DNA of 64,000 nucleotides from Elysia crispata (GCA_033675545.1 JAWDGP010000502.1:282501-346500), one strand, 5' to 3'; counted from the first letter of the stretch, positions 15,296-29,024 are shown. Notes: generated from the sequence alone by a model not told the origin. Translations and numbers: made by a program.

Positions 15296-15376
15296 GCTTT
15301 GAATTCTCCACATCTGTCTACAACTGGTGCTCGCCTTTGTACTGTCAAAAAAATCGATGATTTCGAAAATGACTGA
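15296..15376 (+). CDS. Candidate terminal exon of the same unidentified gene
   Basis: A T-rich acceptor (AATTTAATTTTTGCAG) is followed by 26 open codons and TGA. The peptide starts ALNSPHLSTTGARLCTVKK and ends IDDFEND. The phase agrees with the donor at 12826, so the two blocks would give a small protein of 44 residues from the ATG at 12773, or part of a longer one if there are upstream exons. The residue mix looks like protein rather than random T-rich sequence. The first plain AATAAA downstream is at 16047-16052. I do not recognise the product. The pairing is an inference from phase and spacing only, and a chance match cannot be excluded. Confidence 0.27.
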   Translation, partial: ALNSPHLSTTGARLCTVKKIDDFEND

Positions 15377-17579
15377 AGATGAATTTTGGAGGCGTGAGCA
15401 CTAAAGAGAGACCCCTACGTCAACTGAGACCAAGGCTATAGGTAGGTGACCAGTACTGTCTATAGCAACGACCAATACTTCATAATTTATTTAAGGTGAG
15501 AAAAGAAAAGAAAAATATATTGCAGAAATGAATGTATTTGAATTATTTTCAACATTTTTTTTTGTTTCGTGATTTTGATAAACGTGCTCTATCTATTGAT
15601 CAAGAAAATATTTTTGTGTATGTTTACTGATGCTACAATTTTTCTTCGTTTTGTTTTTCTTAAACCGGGTATCAATCACAAAATGGATCTTATTCGAAAT
15701 CCTTCAAAGTTTTGGAGCTTACCTTTGCATGTTTGTCTTGTTTATTTTGTGTAACTATTCAGCCTTCCGCGTATTATGGAATTTATGATTGCTACAATGT
15801 TTTTCATAGTCCAAATGTAAGGTCTTTCGCTTCTCCCATTCTTTCCTCAGCACCATCAGCACGTTTTAATAATTTGCACATTAAACAATTCATGAGAATT
15901 TTCTATGATGGAAAAAAATATTTGATATAGGAGTTAACCCCATTTTTCCTCTTCAGTTATAGAATGCCACATTCCTATCATAAAATTACCACCAGCTTTC
16001 TCATTGTTTTTAGATCTATTTCCTGAATTTTTTCCTCTAGTAAGACAATAAAATTTATATGTTTGCTAGATCAAACCTACTTAAAATAACAATAATAAAG
16101 CCTGGTAAAAATTGTCTGCTTTATTGTCAGTTTTATTAGTCTTGTTCTTCTACCTAATTATTCTTAAGACAAGTCCTGTAATTTTTAAATCCTTAGCAGC
16201 AACTATAACTAGAAACATCAGAAACATCAATTAAAATGATGAAGATCAATAATTTTATTTCATCTGCTACCGTCAGCTTCAACTTACGCCTCACCTATGA
16301 CATTATCTTATAATGCAGAATGATCGGAGAACGAAAGACTAATCTTTAACGTCACGAAAAGTTGTCAAAAAGAAATCCGCTTTTTCGTGACATTTACATA
16401 AACAACGCATTTTTTCCGAGATGTACAATTTTTATCTTTTGCATCAATAAAGCAACCGTTCCGTTTGAGAAAGATGGGTATTTTCAAATGTCTTCTTTTT
16501 TTTTCCCTCGCACGCTTACTAGTTGTAAGAAAGTAAATGAAGGCAATCCCTGTTTCTATTATAAAAAGTGAAACAGTTTTAGCATTGTTTTAGAAAGGTT
16601 GCTTTTAATGCGTTTCTTATATCGCAAATGACAATATTAACTAGAAATTCGCACCTAAACGTGGAGTTTCTAGGGCTTGATCTAAAGAAATTTACTTTGA
16701 GTATTCTATGAAGTTTCAATTTGACATGATTTTCAGTAAACTAACGTTTCACATTAAGGAAATGAAAAGTGCTTAGTTTATTCCTTTCTTTCTTTTTTAA
16801 ATTACCTTGTCTTCAAGGAACCTTGCTGTCTTATTTACACCACTGACTTTAAAAAAAATGAAGAAAATGTAAAAAGAATGTGCTCGAGAAAATCAAAATG
16901 TTCAACTGTAAATGTTCCTTTCTTTGTCTGAATCAACACACTAGAGAGCAAAATAAAAAGGACCAAACTTACTGACTTTTTCTTTTATTTGAGAATAAAT
17001 TTTCATTGCTTGTATTTTAAAACTTGAAAGTCTGGTTTGAAATAAATCGATAAAAGTGTTGTCCTTCTTGGAGTCGACAGCGATCTTTTAGATTGCAAAA
17101 TTTAGATTAATCTAATCAAATTTAGAGATAAAAATTTCAAAGCAGTTGCCTAAGTATAAAGGATTTTAAATTTTGAATTATTATAAAATTGTTAGAGAAA
17201 TATAATTTCTTAAAGATTTAATATAACATTTTATTTTACCATGACGATTTATTGAAAGATAATGATGGTTTTATAGATAAGAGATATTTCAGAGCAAGCA
17301 GACGGGTTCTCTCATCCTAGGTTTTCTGGAGATAGTGAGACTCAAATGAGAAGGATTTCTTTTTATTCCTATCAAAAAAAAGAGGGTGAAATCATCAAAG
17401 ATAAAAAATACATGCTTGAAATAAATATGAAGGGAGATTTTTAAATTTGGAGGCAAATGTATTAAGAACAAGACTTTTGAGGATAAGACTCAAGTTTAGC
17501 ACGAAGTATTAAAACTGGTGAGAAGAGAGGAAAGAGACAGATGGAACAAGACTTAAAAAAAAAAAAATAGAAAGAAAGA

Positions 17580-17770
17580 GAGACCTGCCGTGCTAATTAA
17601 AGCACCCCCCGGCAGATCTGTAGCATCGAGAGGGACTTCATCAGTGAGACGAAGAGAGGCTTTAATGACAGGCATGGTGTGATTAGAGTAGGGAGTGTCG
17701 CAGTCGCCTCCCCCTGGGCAGAGCTGGATCATCTACTACAGTGTGATATTGAGTAGAGTGTGAGAGTGAA
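17580..17770. promoter_or_regulatory. Complex island, possible enhancer
   Basis: The island is GC-richer than its AT-rich flanks and not repetitive. It contains a GTGCTAATTAAAGC homeodomain-type site near 17592 and a GGCTTTAATGACAG word near 17657 (homeodomain next to a TALE-like TGACAG). No open frame stands out. This call rests on composition and motifs only. Confidence 0.25.
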
Positions 17771-19725
17771 TGTGTGTGAGTGTGTATGGATAGGGAAAGG
17801 AGAAGGCAATGGCTAATGGCAGTGTGATACAGAAGACTATAAGAATAGGAAGTACTGAAATATCTAAAAACTCGCGATATTTGGAAGCTGAAGATAAGGA
17901 AGGGCAGAGAGGACTGTAGGCTGAGAAGGTGAAAATAATCTCGCCTCTAAGGAAAAGTCATAAGCTTATCGATCCACCATGGAATAAATATAGGTATCGA
18001 GTCACCTATAATTGCTTCTGTGCTTGATTTTGCTAAATTATGTCTGAGAGCTCGAAAACAACATTAATTGAATTTTATTTTAAATCCAACTTAAATCTAT
18101 AACCAAGCCAGTGACAAAATGGCAACTGTCTCAAAAAATACTTTAACTTAGGATCATGTTTCTATCACGAGATAAAATATCACTATAGTAATGTAAATAA
18201 ACAAAAGATTTTTTAATCATTGATATATTTATGCAACTATTGAGGACAAGTTTTAAAAACAATAATTATTCATTCACTATTCATCTCGATATCCATTGTT
18301 TTGAACTGTATTATATTTTATCCTCATATTTTGGTTGTGTTGAAATAATACGGTACTTTGATACAATATTTTAATAAAGGAGATATCGGAAAGGTTTGAA
18401 ATTTAAAAAGTGAGGATATAAATCACGATTGGTTTCAAGAAAGTGACATTAAAGAACCCAAATTGTCTTGAAAAAGAAACAGAGTATAGTAGGATGGTAT
18501 CAGGCACCATTCATATTTTTACATCTTGAAGGTCGTAACTTTATTGAGCATTAGTTGCAAATAATTCATCTCAAATAAAACTAATGCGGATGTGTTTTAC
18601 AATTTTTTTGTCGTATTTACTTTATCTATTATATCTCGTATTTAAAAGAGAGATGATGAACTGAAATTTAGAGTGGAGTTATTTCTGCACTTATGTATTG
18701 TTTGGGAGTTTTCCTTTTTTCAACTTTTCTCCGTTGTCCCAGTTTGATCTGCAGAAAGGTGTTGCTGTCCTGTTTGCTGCTCTATGTCAGAGGCCTTTTT
18801 CTTGAAAATCTAGCATTCATTTTGCGTCGTTTAGTGGTGAGGTATTACGAAAATAGCAGTTTGCCAGCTATTCTCTTGAAACCAAGATGCTACATAATCC
18901 TTTTAAACGTTAGCATTAGTTTTACTTAATGATGAAATGTCTTGAACAGCGAGAGCAAGAAGCGTATCCGACTAAACTCCAGGGGTTCTTTGTGGAGCTC
19001 TGTCCCAGGAGCCGATTCGTTCTCTTCAGAGACTTACAGTTCCGGTATCCTAATTAGCTGAGTGGTTTAGATTTGCCCATGTGGATTTTGATTATTGTCG
19101 TCTTGTCTGCGGATATAATAGCTACCAGCAGAAGAGAAGGGGTTTTAATTTTATCAAGAATAGATTAAGAATAAAGCGATTTGGAATCCTTGCAATTACA
19201 TTAAGAAGAGAGTGAACTGAAATGGAAACAAGAAAAGAAAGCGTGCGGAATGATAAAGAAGAGAGCAATAGTAGGCATTCTAAAAGGATTTTCGCAAATT
19301 TAGTAACCGTTGAGAAGTTCTTTAGTTTGAGAAATAAATAAAACATTAAAGATAAATAAAACCTTGATTCAAATTATATGAATATATACACACAATAAAT
19401 GGTCACTTAAAAGCATTCAGGTTTAAAAATCCCATAATAGAAGCAGCAGCAGGCACGAAAGTCTTACAACGTTGACCGTCAGACAAAAAAAAAATTCCCA
19501 ATTCTTATCCGAGAAATACCGAGAGAAACCTAATGTTATTGGCTCTACAGATTCTGACGTATCCGTTCTTTCCTATAACGGCAACTCTAGATGGATCTCA
19601 CGATTAGAACTCTATTATAGCAGTTGACTCAATACACAGCATTTTGCCATAGTTAATAGGAACAATCGGACACAAATACAGTCGATTACTTTACACATTT
19701 ATACCCTGTCTCCCTCTCACCTTCA

Positions 19726-19899
<174 letters not shown>

Positions 19900-20219
19900 T
19901 TCTTACTATTCCTGTCTGACTAAGTTCTCTCTCAGCCTGTTTTTCTTTCAGCTAGTTGCCTCTCCTCTTCTTTCTTGCCTCTTTCTATGTCTTTTAGAGA
20001 TAACAACCTGAAAAGAGAGACAAAGAGATAGAGACAGACAGAAAGGGAGACAGACAAATAGACCGTAAAAAGAAGAGACCGACTGGCAGACACATATTCC
20101 AAAGTCGGACAAAGAGCCAGAGAGATGGAGGAGCTGATGACCGATAACGAGAACACCCGCAAACGTTGACTAAAAGTGAAAAGTGGAAACAAAGAATCAA
20201 GGGGCAGAGAAGGAAAAAT

Positions 20220-20500
20220 ACAATGCTAATTGAAAAGTAACGCCGAGGAGCGGGTGATGGTATGGTAGCCTCGAGCTCTTTGGGTACAGCCGAGCCGCTG
20301 CAAATCATGTACACCCGTTCTGACCTGGGACCCAGGAGACCCATGCGTTGGCAAAAATCGATGGTCTTCCCGGTCTGTGTATCCGGTCGCCATTTTCCCT
20401 TGCACGTCACGTCCGGTTTGCCATGCGCACAAAGCATTTCCCATCGATAGTCACGGTACAGGGCTATATCGGTTTCTATGAAATCACAATCATGATTCAA
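20220..20500 (-). other. GC-richer island with exon-like minus-strand frame
   Basis: The frame reads ETDIALYRDYRWEMLCAHGK, then PDVTCKGKWRPD, IDFCQRMGLLGPR and VYMICSG. A possible acceptor (TTTCATAG) precedes it and a CCCAG|GTCAGA donor follows the GPR. The wording looks protein-like, with four cysteines, but other frames on both strands are also open because G+C is high. It could be a real exon of an unrecognised secreted or membrane protein, or a regulatory island. After VYMICSG the frame runs into low-complexity sequence. Confidence 0.25.
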
Positions 20501-20791
20501 ACTTCATTGGGTTCAATCGTTGCCAGTAAGATGGTGTGCGTAATGGTAAAGGCGAAGCGATTGCTGCTCCTGGGAATAGAAGGCAGATGAAAGATAAAGC
20601 TTGTTACAGTTACGGGTTTTTTTTTTTTTTCAAATTTTCTCTTAAATCAATGAGATTGATTGTGGCCAAACAATGCTCGAACCAGAAAGTATCACTGTTT
20701 TGTAAATAATCGCTACTTTTATCAGAATGATCTCTTACATTTTCAACTTTGCTTTCAAGTTTTGAGTTTTTGTTTGTTTCTTGTTACTGCT

Positions 20792-20918
20792 GTTTTTTGT
20801 TTGTTTGGTTTTGTTTTGTTTTGTTTTTTTGTTTTTTTGTTTGTTTGTTTTTTGTTGTTTTTTTGTTGTTTTTTTTTTGGTTTTTTTTTTGTTTTTTGTT
20901 GTTTTTTTTGGGGGGGGT
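20792..20918. repeat. T/G tract ending in a G run
   Basis: TTTG and TTTTTTG repeats close with eight G at about 20910-20917. The same arrangement recurs at 62105-62262. Confidence 0.9.
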
Positions 20919-22140
20919 GTTCACTTTTCATTTTGTAGGTTTTTTGATGAGGAAATAATAGTTTCTTAACAAAAATATTTTGCTATAATTTTACACCTAT
21001 ATTGTTGTATTAAAAGAGTCCAAAATATAAGTCCCAGACAAAACATTTGCAAATAATGAATATTTTTCTTTTGCTTCGCTCTCATTCGTCAGGATTAACA
21101 ATGACAGCCAACTCTATTGGTTTTGTCGAGTTTAACAGTAACATGATTGTTTTGTCATCATCTCTGTGGTTTCGTCTAAACGTCTACGGTGACGAAATAC
21201 GCGTTAGACAACGAAGATAAAGATGAATACGGAGTTTTAAGAAGATTTTGAAAGGCCGTAATCAGTCTGATTTAGTCCAGAAAAAAAATTAACTATGGCC
21301 TCGTTATCAGTGCTTTTATTACCCCAACCGTGAGTAAACACTGACTCAATCCACTTTACTTTGCTCGGAACAAATGTTTATTTTATTCGCGTGCTTTTGA
21401 TTTCTTTTGTTCTGTTTCTCGTTTACCCTTTTACTCTTATCACTATCAGACTCTTGAAAGAGGAAGATTAAATTTATCGGCTTACCTTAGACGTAGATCT
21501 CACCGCGTTCCAAGTCCAATATTGAGGATGAACTTGTGCATAGATGCTATTGTTAAAGTTATTTCCCTCAAGGTATCTATCATATATTATCTTAAGGCTG
21601 GAATTTTTGTGCTTCAAACAGAAATTGTCGACTTATGTTACCAAAAACTATAAAGTGTTATCAGCTTTTCTTCAAAGGAAGGTTCGGCTTGAGCTAATTA
21701 CCAAAGTAAAAAAAATTATCAACGTATCAAACTTCAACTGTGTTGACAAGTTGTTATGCTCTTTCAAGATTTGCAGTAAACATACCAAATTATAGCTAGT
21801 TAACATCTTTCGGAGTGATTTATTATAGTTTATATTCGTGGAATACCATGGCTCTGATCAGCAGGAGTAATGAATGAATTCTGAATTTTCATAAATGTGC
21901 ATACTTCTCGTATAAGACTGAGAGAGACTTGAGAGACTTAATACAATTTAGACAGCTTAGATCAATCTCGTTGAATCATTGTAAAAAAAATGTATAAGGC
22001 TGCATCATAGTTTGCTGACATCCTTGAACATTTGGTTAAAGACATTTTATTATAGAAATAATGATTCCATTAATTTTTTTTTCCTCGCAAGTATTTTGAA
22101 GATCCTCAACATTATTTGGTTGTCGTTATAATTCTGATCT

Positions 22141-22147
22141 ATAATTA

Positions 22148-22233
<86 letters not shown>

Positions 22234-22260
22234 GTTGTTGTTATTATTATTAATATTATC
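22141..22260. repeat. (ATT)n microsatellite
   Basis: About 35 ATT units with a GTT patch near 22233. Poly-leucine and poly-isoleucine frames here are artefacts. Confidence 0.96.
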
Positions 22261-22523
22261 ATGGAGGTCCACACAATCGGGCAGTTATGAATTTCTGCAA
22301 GGCAGTGCACCTTCCGAACACTATTTCTTCCTGCCTAGGGAATGTCATAGAAAGGGTTTGAAAGGATCTTTAATCAAATTGGGAAAGTACAGTAGGAGCT
22401 GTTTTCCAGGATTTTTTGAGTATTGCATTTCGTTTTAAACAGGTTTTTAAATGTTCTTTGACACAATTTAATGATGAAAGTTTAAATTAATAGTTGCAGT
22501 ATCTGAGAGAAAGGTGTTGGTAA

Positions 22524-22831
22524 AGAGAGAGAGAGAGAGAGAGAGAGAGGAGGGGGAGAACCCTCTATATCTGTCCAGGATTATGTCGAGCTCCCTGTTG
22601 TAATGCTGCCTCCAATTGCCATAGCGCGAGTACCGGACTAAAATTTCTGCTCACAAGTCCTAAGCCGCTTTCAAAAAGCTCTAAATCTTCCTGAATAGTC
22701 CAAGAAAGACATCTCATTTCTGGTGACTTCTTTCCTTCTTAATATGATCTCAGAGAATGCCTCGTATGAACATACGAGAATGGAAGTTCAGAGATGTTCC
22801 GAAACGAAGTCAAGATGTCACAGAGAAAGGG

Positions 22832-22896
<65 letters not shown>

Positions 22897-22908
22897 TAGA
22901 GAGAGAGG
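22524..22908. repeat. Two (AG)n arrays flanking unique sequence
   Basis: AG runs lie at 22524-22549 and 22835-22908, the second with a CGAT interruption. The 285 bases between them are unique. Confidence 0.93.
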
Positions 22909-22989
22909 AAAAAGGGAGAGAAAGTAAGATTTCCTCCTTCGATTCATGAGATTCAGGGAAACCCTGATTTTCTTGTCCAGTATAAAGAC

Positions 22990-23400
22990 AAAGAAAATCA
23001 TAGTGGTGGTGATCCTATCGCTTCGGGGACCTCTAGGCGGCATTATTGTAAGAAGGTTGGAGTGAGCCCCTTTTCGGCAACATAAGCTCACGGCTTGGAA
23101 CCTACAGCTTACAGGGGATCGCGAGGACTTCCTGGCCGCGACACTAATCGGGTTTGTCAAGATGAGACGTCGATCAGAAGTGCTTGCAATTAGTTTGATC
23201 TCTCATCCGCTCGCTTAGTATCGCCTTCCGCGTCAATATGTCCGCTATCTAAAACCTTGCGACACATCTGTTTCAGTTCGACTTTTCCCTTTCTCACTTT
23301 CTGTGCATTAAGTGCTACCAATCTGTTCAGCACGCTGATTTCTCTTTGTCTCGCTTTATACACCACAACTTGAACGAACACCGCAAGATCATTCCTAGTT
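22990..23400 (-). other. GC-richer block with an unassigned short open frame
   Basis: On the minus strand about 72 codons are open from an in-frame TGA near 23407 to TAA at 23190. The reading includes VFVQVVVYKARQREISVLNR and KGKVELKQMCRKVLDSGHID. It looks protein-like and charged, but I know no family and see no clear splice sites. It could be a transposon relic, a small exon or chance. Confidence 0.2.
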
Positions 23401-24469
23401 TGATACCCTCACCTAGTTTGTCACGAATACTGTAACGCTGTTTTATTTATTTATTTTTCGTTTTTCTTTTTTTTCCTTCATCGTTCATTGTCCTCTTTCA
23501 TTGCGGAAGCCAATATTAATTTCTTTCCTCTTGGTTATATGTCTGTGCACAAATATATGCTCAAGGGGTCCACAATATTATAAGAAACTCGTGCTACCTC
23601 CATCAATTTATGCCTCTTTGTTCATGACTCATGTCCGTATCTACTATCTTAATAAGATCATAAGCATGTGCATGCGCTTGCCACAGGACACAATGCCATT
23701 ACGTGACTAGGTTATCCTCCACTCTGGCTATATTCTAACAAGGATCGCGCGTGGCTTCTAGCGATGAGAGCAAATAAGGGGAACACGCACAGCAGACTGT
23801 GGCAGGTGACACAGGAAAATATCACAAGGAATCAGAACATGTCAAGCAAATTTTTTACACCATTGTGTTTAAGTTCTTATCAGGCTGCACAATTGATGTT
23901 GTTGACTTAGGAGACAAATACACGTTTTAGACGACTCTATGCTAATTAAACAATGCTTAGAAAGAAAGAAAGATTTGTTTCTGGGATTAAATCGAGTTTG
24001 GAGGGCGGTTAGAAATCCTTGTTTGTTCTTTTCAAACATTTAATTTAAGAACTATCAAGATTGGCAGTTGTATTATAGCAACTTATATTATAAGTGATAT
24101 TTCTTTTTTTTTTTAATTTTCCCTTTTGCCTTGTGACTTTTTCTCTTCTGCGTTTTCCTTGAAGATATTGATGACACATCAGAGCTAGACACGGGTGAAA
24201 TCAGAATTGTTTTGTTTTTGCTTTGTTTTTTGCAGCAGCGTGTTATCTTAAGTATATTGATTTGGGGGGAAATCCACAAAAAAATTACATTTGCTCTGAC
24301 AAGAAGATCAAAGAAACAGGGTCTGTTTTGATTTTTGTAATACTGAAAATGTAGAGCAGCAGGGCAGGTGGAACATCGTCAGTCACTAGATTCCACATCT
24401 GAGTAAATCACAAAATATCTCACCTCTGACAACACACTAGTAGCAAAAAAAAGGTGCTCACGCAAACAG

Positions 24470-24665
24470 TGACTGCTGTGTGCACCTGCGCCCACCTGCA
24501 ACCTCCCGCCTCAGCCCCGCTGCTGTAGTCACCTCCGTGAGAGTTGGTGAGACGGCGACTGCTAGGGCTTCCCCCACGCTGGAAATCAGAGACCAATATC
24601 CCTTAACGAGGCCGTAATGAATCAGCTCATCATTTATTGATGTTTGGAGCATTGCAGGCACAAAC
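24470..24665. promoter_or_regulatory. Complex island, possible enhancer
   Basis: Two CACCTG E-boxes lie near 24483 and 24494, and a CCGTAATGAATCAGCTCATC word at about 24611 joins homeodomain- and AP-1-like sites, followed by CATTTATTGATG. GC-rich non-repetitive sequence lies between AT-rich flanks. Conservation is untested. Confidence 0.28.
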
Positions 24666-24710
24666 ATAATCGCATTGCTCCCTTATCGATTCTTTTATCT
24701 CTGTCTCTTT

Positions 24711-24890
<180 letters not shown>

Positions 24891-24990
24891 CCCTCCCTTC
24901 CTAAGATAAGATCAAAGAAAAATGCAAGATCTCTGAAATTCGTAACCACAATCCCTACCCCTTCAAAAGTAACATCTTTTGCTCAAATTT

Positions 24991-27150
24991 AGCGTTTAAA
25001 AATCAATGGCGGGACCCGGTTCAATCTCACCACTTTGAGCTTTTCTTTTACCTGAGCTGAGGGTCTGCCCTGTTTTCAATATTATTTTTATGTCTTTAAA
25101 AAACAGTGACCGGGCGGTGACGGACTTCGTGGTTTTCCATCGAATTTTTCAAGCGAGGGTGCCTTTCTAGTTCTTGTTTTTAACTTCTAACAGCGACAAA
25201 AGTCTCTTTTTAACTTGGTTCTACTAAGAAGCATTTTCCAGTTGTGTCTTTTTTTATCATATTAGGAAACTTATAATGAACTAGAAATAGAAATAAAAAA
25301 TTCGGACAGAAATGACCTCTGATCGATATTTTAGCACCAGCATTGCCTCAAGCAGTCACATAAGCAGCCTGTTTTTTGGATCGTTGCTTGTTGTTTTCGG
25401 CTTGTTTGTTGTTTGTTTTTGGGTTTTTTTTTGCTTTTTCTTGTTGTTTTTTTATTTGTGGATAGTTCAAGAAAGGTGTTAAGGGGATATATTTTTGCAT
25501 TGGAGCTTCTTTTTTTGTTTTCTACATATTATCTTCGAGATCTGAGAAAGTGACAATCAAAACTGACTTACTTGAGATTTTATTTTTTAACAGAAATGAT
25601 CGAACTTTTTACCTGTGGTGACGCACGGTAAAAGATATTACGTTATCATGAGTAACTATAGTTAGGGGCTTTTCAACCAAATTCCTTTTCGCAAATACGT
25701 TCTTGTCAAGGTGTGGTTTATCAATCCAAACAAGGACGGCTTGAGCCCCTGGTAACGGACATGCCGGATATGCCGGACAGGTCTGTACATGTGATCATTC
25801 TAAGCTTGGATGAAGGGGGAACGGACGTAACCTTCCCTTCGTCGCGTGCCGTCTGTCGCTTTCTGGGACATAACTCCAATTTCACCACTTCTTGCGACTT
25901 TAAGTTTCACTCATAGATTCATTTATTTTTACGAGCTCTTTATACCCCAAGCTAACTGCAAAAGTTTGTTTCTTTTCCTTTGTCCCTTCACTGTCTGAAT
26001 CAGCGTTAAAGAAGATGTTTACAGTTAAATTAGCGACATATATATATTTTTTTTGTTTCATTAATGTCTTTGTCTCTCTTTTAAAAATAAAAATCAGAAT
26101 TGTTGTTTATAAATATATTCAAGTAACATGAAAAAATAGTCGTTTGGCAATTCGCTTATCTCTGAAATTTTGAGGAGGCATGTGATACGTCTTGGATGTT
26201 AACGTCGATTGCGTAGCGAAGAAAGAATTCAAAAAATTAATCATTCAGTTTCAGGATTGTGATAATATATTTATAGACAGCGAATGTCTACATGCTGACT
26301 TTCAAAACTGATATTGGCTTCAAACATGCCTCTCACGGATTCTTTATTTATCATCATGCCCAACAAAAATTTTAAATGAAAGGTAAGACATCTTGCCTAT
26401 AACTTTATCTCTTGTTTTATGCATGGAATTTCATTAGTTATTACAAGCACCAAAGTCTTTGCAAAACACTTAGCAAACATTGAAAAGCTAATACAATCCT
26501 AAAAAAAAATTGTTTCAATAATTAGTAAATATCAATTGAGGCGCTATGATATAAGATATTAAAGGTGGTGGTTGAACAAATGACTTAGAACTACTGGAAG
26601 GGATTTTTATGTGTAGTTACGATGCGAATTTTTGTACATTCCATTTGAATGGTCTCGTTAATTTTCCGCTAAATATTAGTCTTAGTTCATCTTTGTATTC
26701 AATTTAGAGAATAATTTTCCAAGCTTTTTTATAAAAGGCTTGAAGTGAAGTAAGTTCCGAGTAAAAAAAAACTTCTCTATTTAACTTTTGATACTTTGGA
26801 AGATTACCTTTTTACATCTTTATCGATCCTCGTTGTAAATCATTATGACAGCTGTTATGGTTCTTTGTTTTTTATTTTGGTTTTTTTTTTTTTTTGTTAT
26901 TTTTTTTTCCCTTTGGAAGGTTATTTTTAGCTCATGTTTTCTTCTTTATTTTGGTCATATAGTTTTTTACTCTTATATGAACTTATTTGAAATATCACAT
27001 TCTATTCATTTTAATGTACCTCTGTAAATCTTTGACCATCCTCTATATCAGGACTTAACCTTCACAGTTTTGATACTCAATGATTATGCTACAAATGTTT
27101 TACTTGAGAAGTAAACACACCATCGAGAAATTGAGCTTACTTTTCAAACG
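24991..27150. other. Non-coding span
   Basis: AT- and T-rich unique sequence. A complex patch at 25700-25900 (with GGACATGCCGGATATGCCGG) has a 67-codon frame but no recognisable protein. Nothing else was seen. Confidence 0.5.
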
Positions 27151-27159
27151 TTATCTTCT

Positions 27160-27470
27160 CGGCGGAACCAAAATGGTTTTACCATTCGTGGGTGTGTGAG
27201 TGAGTGAAGCGGTGACTTCATTACTAAAGTAATGGCGCTACATACAGCCATAATTATTATACCCGCGACCAGCCAGTAGCGGTGGTAGGTGGGAAACAGG
27301 AGGTGGAGGAGAGAGAGTGTGTGTGTGTGGGGGGGGGGCGACAGACTCCACTAGATGGGGCCCTCCAGTCGCCCCATCCTAGTAGCCTGGCCCGGAGAAG
27401 AATCGATGAAGCTGGGACCCTGGATTTATTATTGATCAGCCCGTTCGTGAAATAGCAGAAAACAGGTTGG
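27160..27470. promoter_or_regulatory. Complex island, possible enhancer
   Basis: Non-repetitive GC-rich sequence with CATAATTATTATACCC near 27249 and TTATTATTGATCAGCCC near 27426, both homeodomain/TALE-like AT cores set in GC-rich context. A short GT run and a G8 run sit at 27317-27338. No coding frame. Confidence 0.27.
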
Positions 27471-27949
27471 GCTTGAAGCGGTAGGGGAGGGGGAACAGGA
27501 GGATAATATAGGGGTCATTACATTTGAGGAGGGAGAGCTGATGATACGAGAATAAAAGTAAGGGAATTGCTTGTTTTAACGAAAAATGAGGATGACAGAG
27601 ACGAATACTATAAAAATGATAGATTGTGGCCGGGGTGAGAGATGGAACTATAACTTTATATCTCCATCAAGATCTAGACTGTATTGAGAAAGCAAAAGAA
27701 GAGCGCGTGCGTGTAGGGGAAAGATAGAAGATAAAAAGAGAGAGGAGGGGATGTGATTTTATTTAAAACATGCAATGGTGATTGTTTCAATGGTAGAAGA
27801 AATGCAGTTTTATAAAGACTGTAGGTAAATTAACAGAAGGCCCATTACGGCAATAGAGTGAAAGAGTGAAAGCATAAAAAAAAGATTTTTTTAGTCGAGG
27901 AGAAAGAGGGGGGACGGGAGTATGGTAGGGAAATCGGGCTTCCTGGGTT

Positions 27950-28340
27950 TGTGCCGATTGGACCAATTCCGGAGCCGGCTTCATTAAAATCTCATTGCCC
28001 TGCGCGGCCCATCTAAGCCACGGGCCAGCAGCACCTCAGGTCTCTGGCCTGCGGTCCTCAAGAGGGGGGATGCAAGGGGGAGTGAGTTTTGTCCCAGATA
28101 AACTCGTAAAGGATATCGAATGGTATGGGTGCTTGTGTTTGTGTGCGGGTTGGGGTGGGAGAATGAGGGGTGCAACTTAGGGCAAAGATAGACATGGGTT
28201 GGGACCAGGGTAGGGGAGGAGGAGGGCGGAGAATTGGGCATTAGGCCAGCATGGATCCCACTCCGCGGCATGAGTGACGCTCACACACGCAATATCGCAC
28301 GTGCTTTCTCTTAGTCTTAGCCCGCACGTGCATTTGCTGT
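27950..28340. promoter_or_regulatory. Complex island, possible enhancer
   Basis: GC-rich non-repetitive sequence. The core at 27955-28060 contains GATTGGACCAATT (two facing CCAAT boxes) and TTCATTAAAATCTCATTGCC. No consistent open frame. Bordered on the right by a CT array. Confidence 0.27.
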
Positions 28341-28397
28341 CTTCTGCTGGGCTAGTCTGGCACCGATCGGCAGGCATTGCAACCCACCAAGCTCCCT

Positions 28398-28399
<2 letters not shown>

Positions 28400-28485
<86 letters not shown>
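28400..28485. repeat. (CT)n microsatellite
   Basis: 86 bases of pure CT, followed by CGCCCGCCCG. Confidence 0.97.
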
Positions 28486-28487
<2 letters not shown>

Positions 28488-28599
28488 CCGCCCGCGTGCT
28501 CATGCCGTGATTCTCTCCTCTCTTCTCCCTTTTCACCTTTAGTTCCAGCCGTTCCAGCACCGTTATTCCTGGCCACAACCTGAAGTGTCAACGATGCCG

Positions 28600-29020
28600 T
28601 CCGGACACCGGGGCAAGATAGGAGAGGGGGAGGGAGGATGGAGAGGGGAGGTGAAGGGGGCAGCGGTGCTCGGCACCGTGGTTGCAAGAAGAGGATAGGG
28701 AGGGTGAGGGTAGGGGATTATAGTTTTGCACCCAGAGAGCACAGAGAAAGAGAGTGAGAGGAGAGGGGGAGAAGGAGCTTAGCAGCGGAGTGGGGAAGAG
28801 GAAGTGGCAGGGTTAGAAGGAGGACCAAAATGATGATAAAGGCAGCTAAAGAATTAGGGGTGTCTCTCTTTATTAAAAAAAAAAAAAGCACGTATGGGAG
28901 ATCCGACTGAGGGGCTGGAAGGGGTGGGTAAGATTGGAGGGTGGGGAAAGAGGGGAAAGGGGAGGGGTTGTAAAGAAATAAATCCTTGAGCTGCAAGAAG
29001 AAGGGGAGAGGGGGAAAATA
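28600..29020. other. Purine-rich low-complexity stretch
   Basis: The plus strand is strongly A/G biased (GGGGAGG, GAGAGAG and GGGGAAAG words). Open frames on the other strand follow from that bias. Confidence 0.6.
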
Positions 29021-29024
29021 GACT

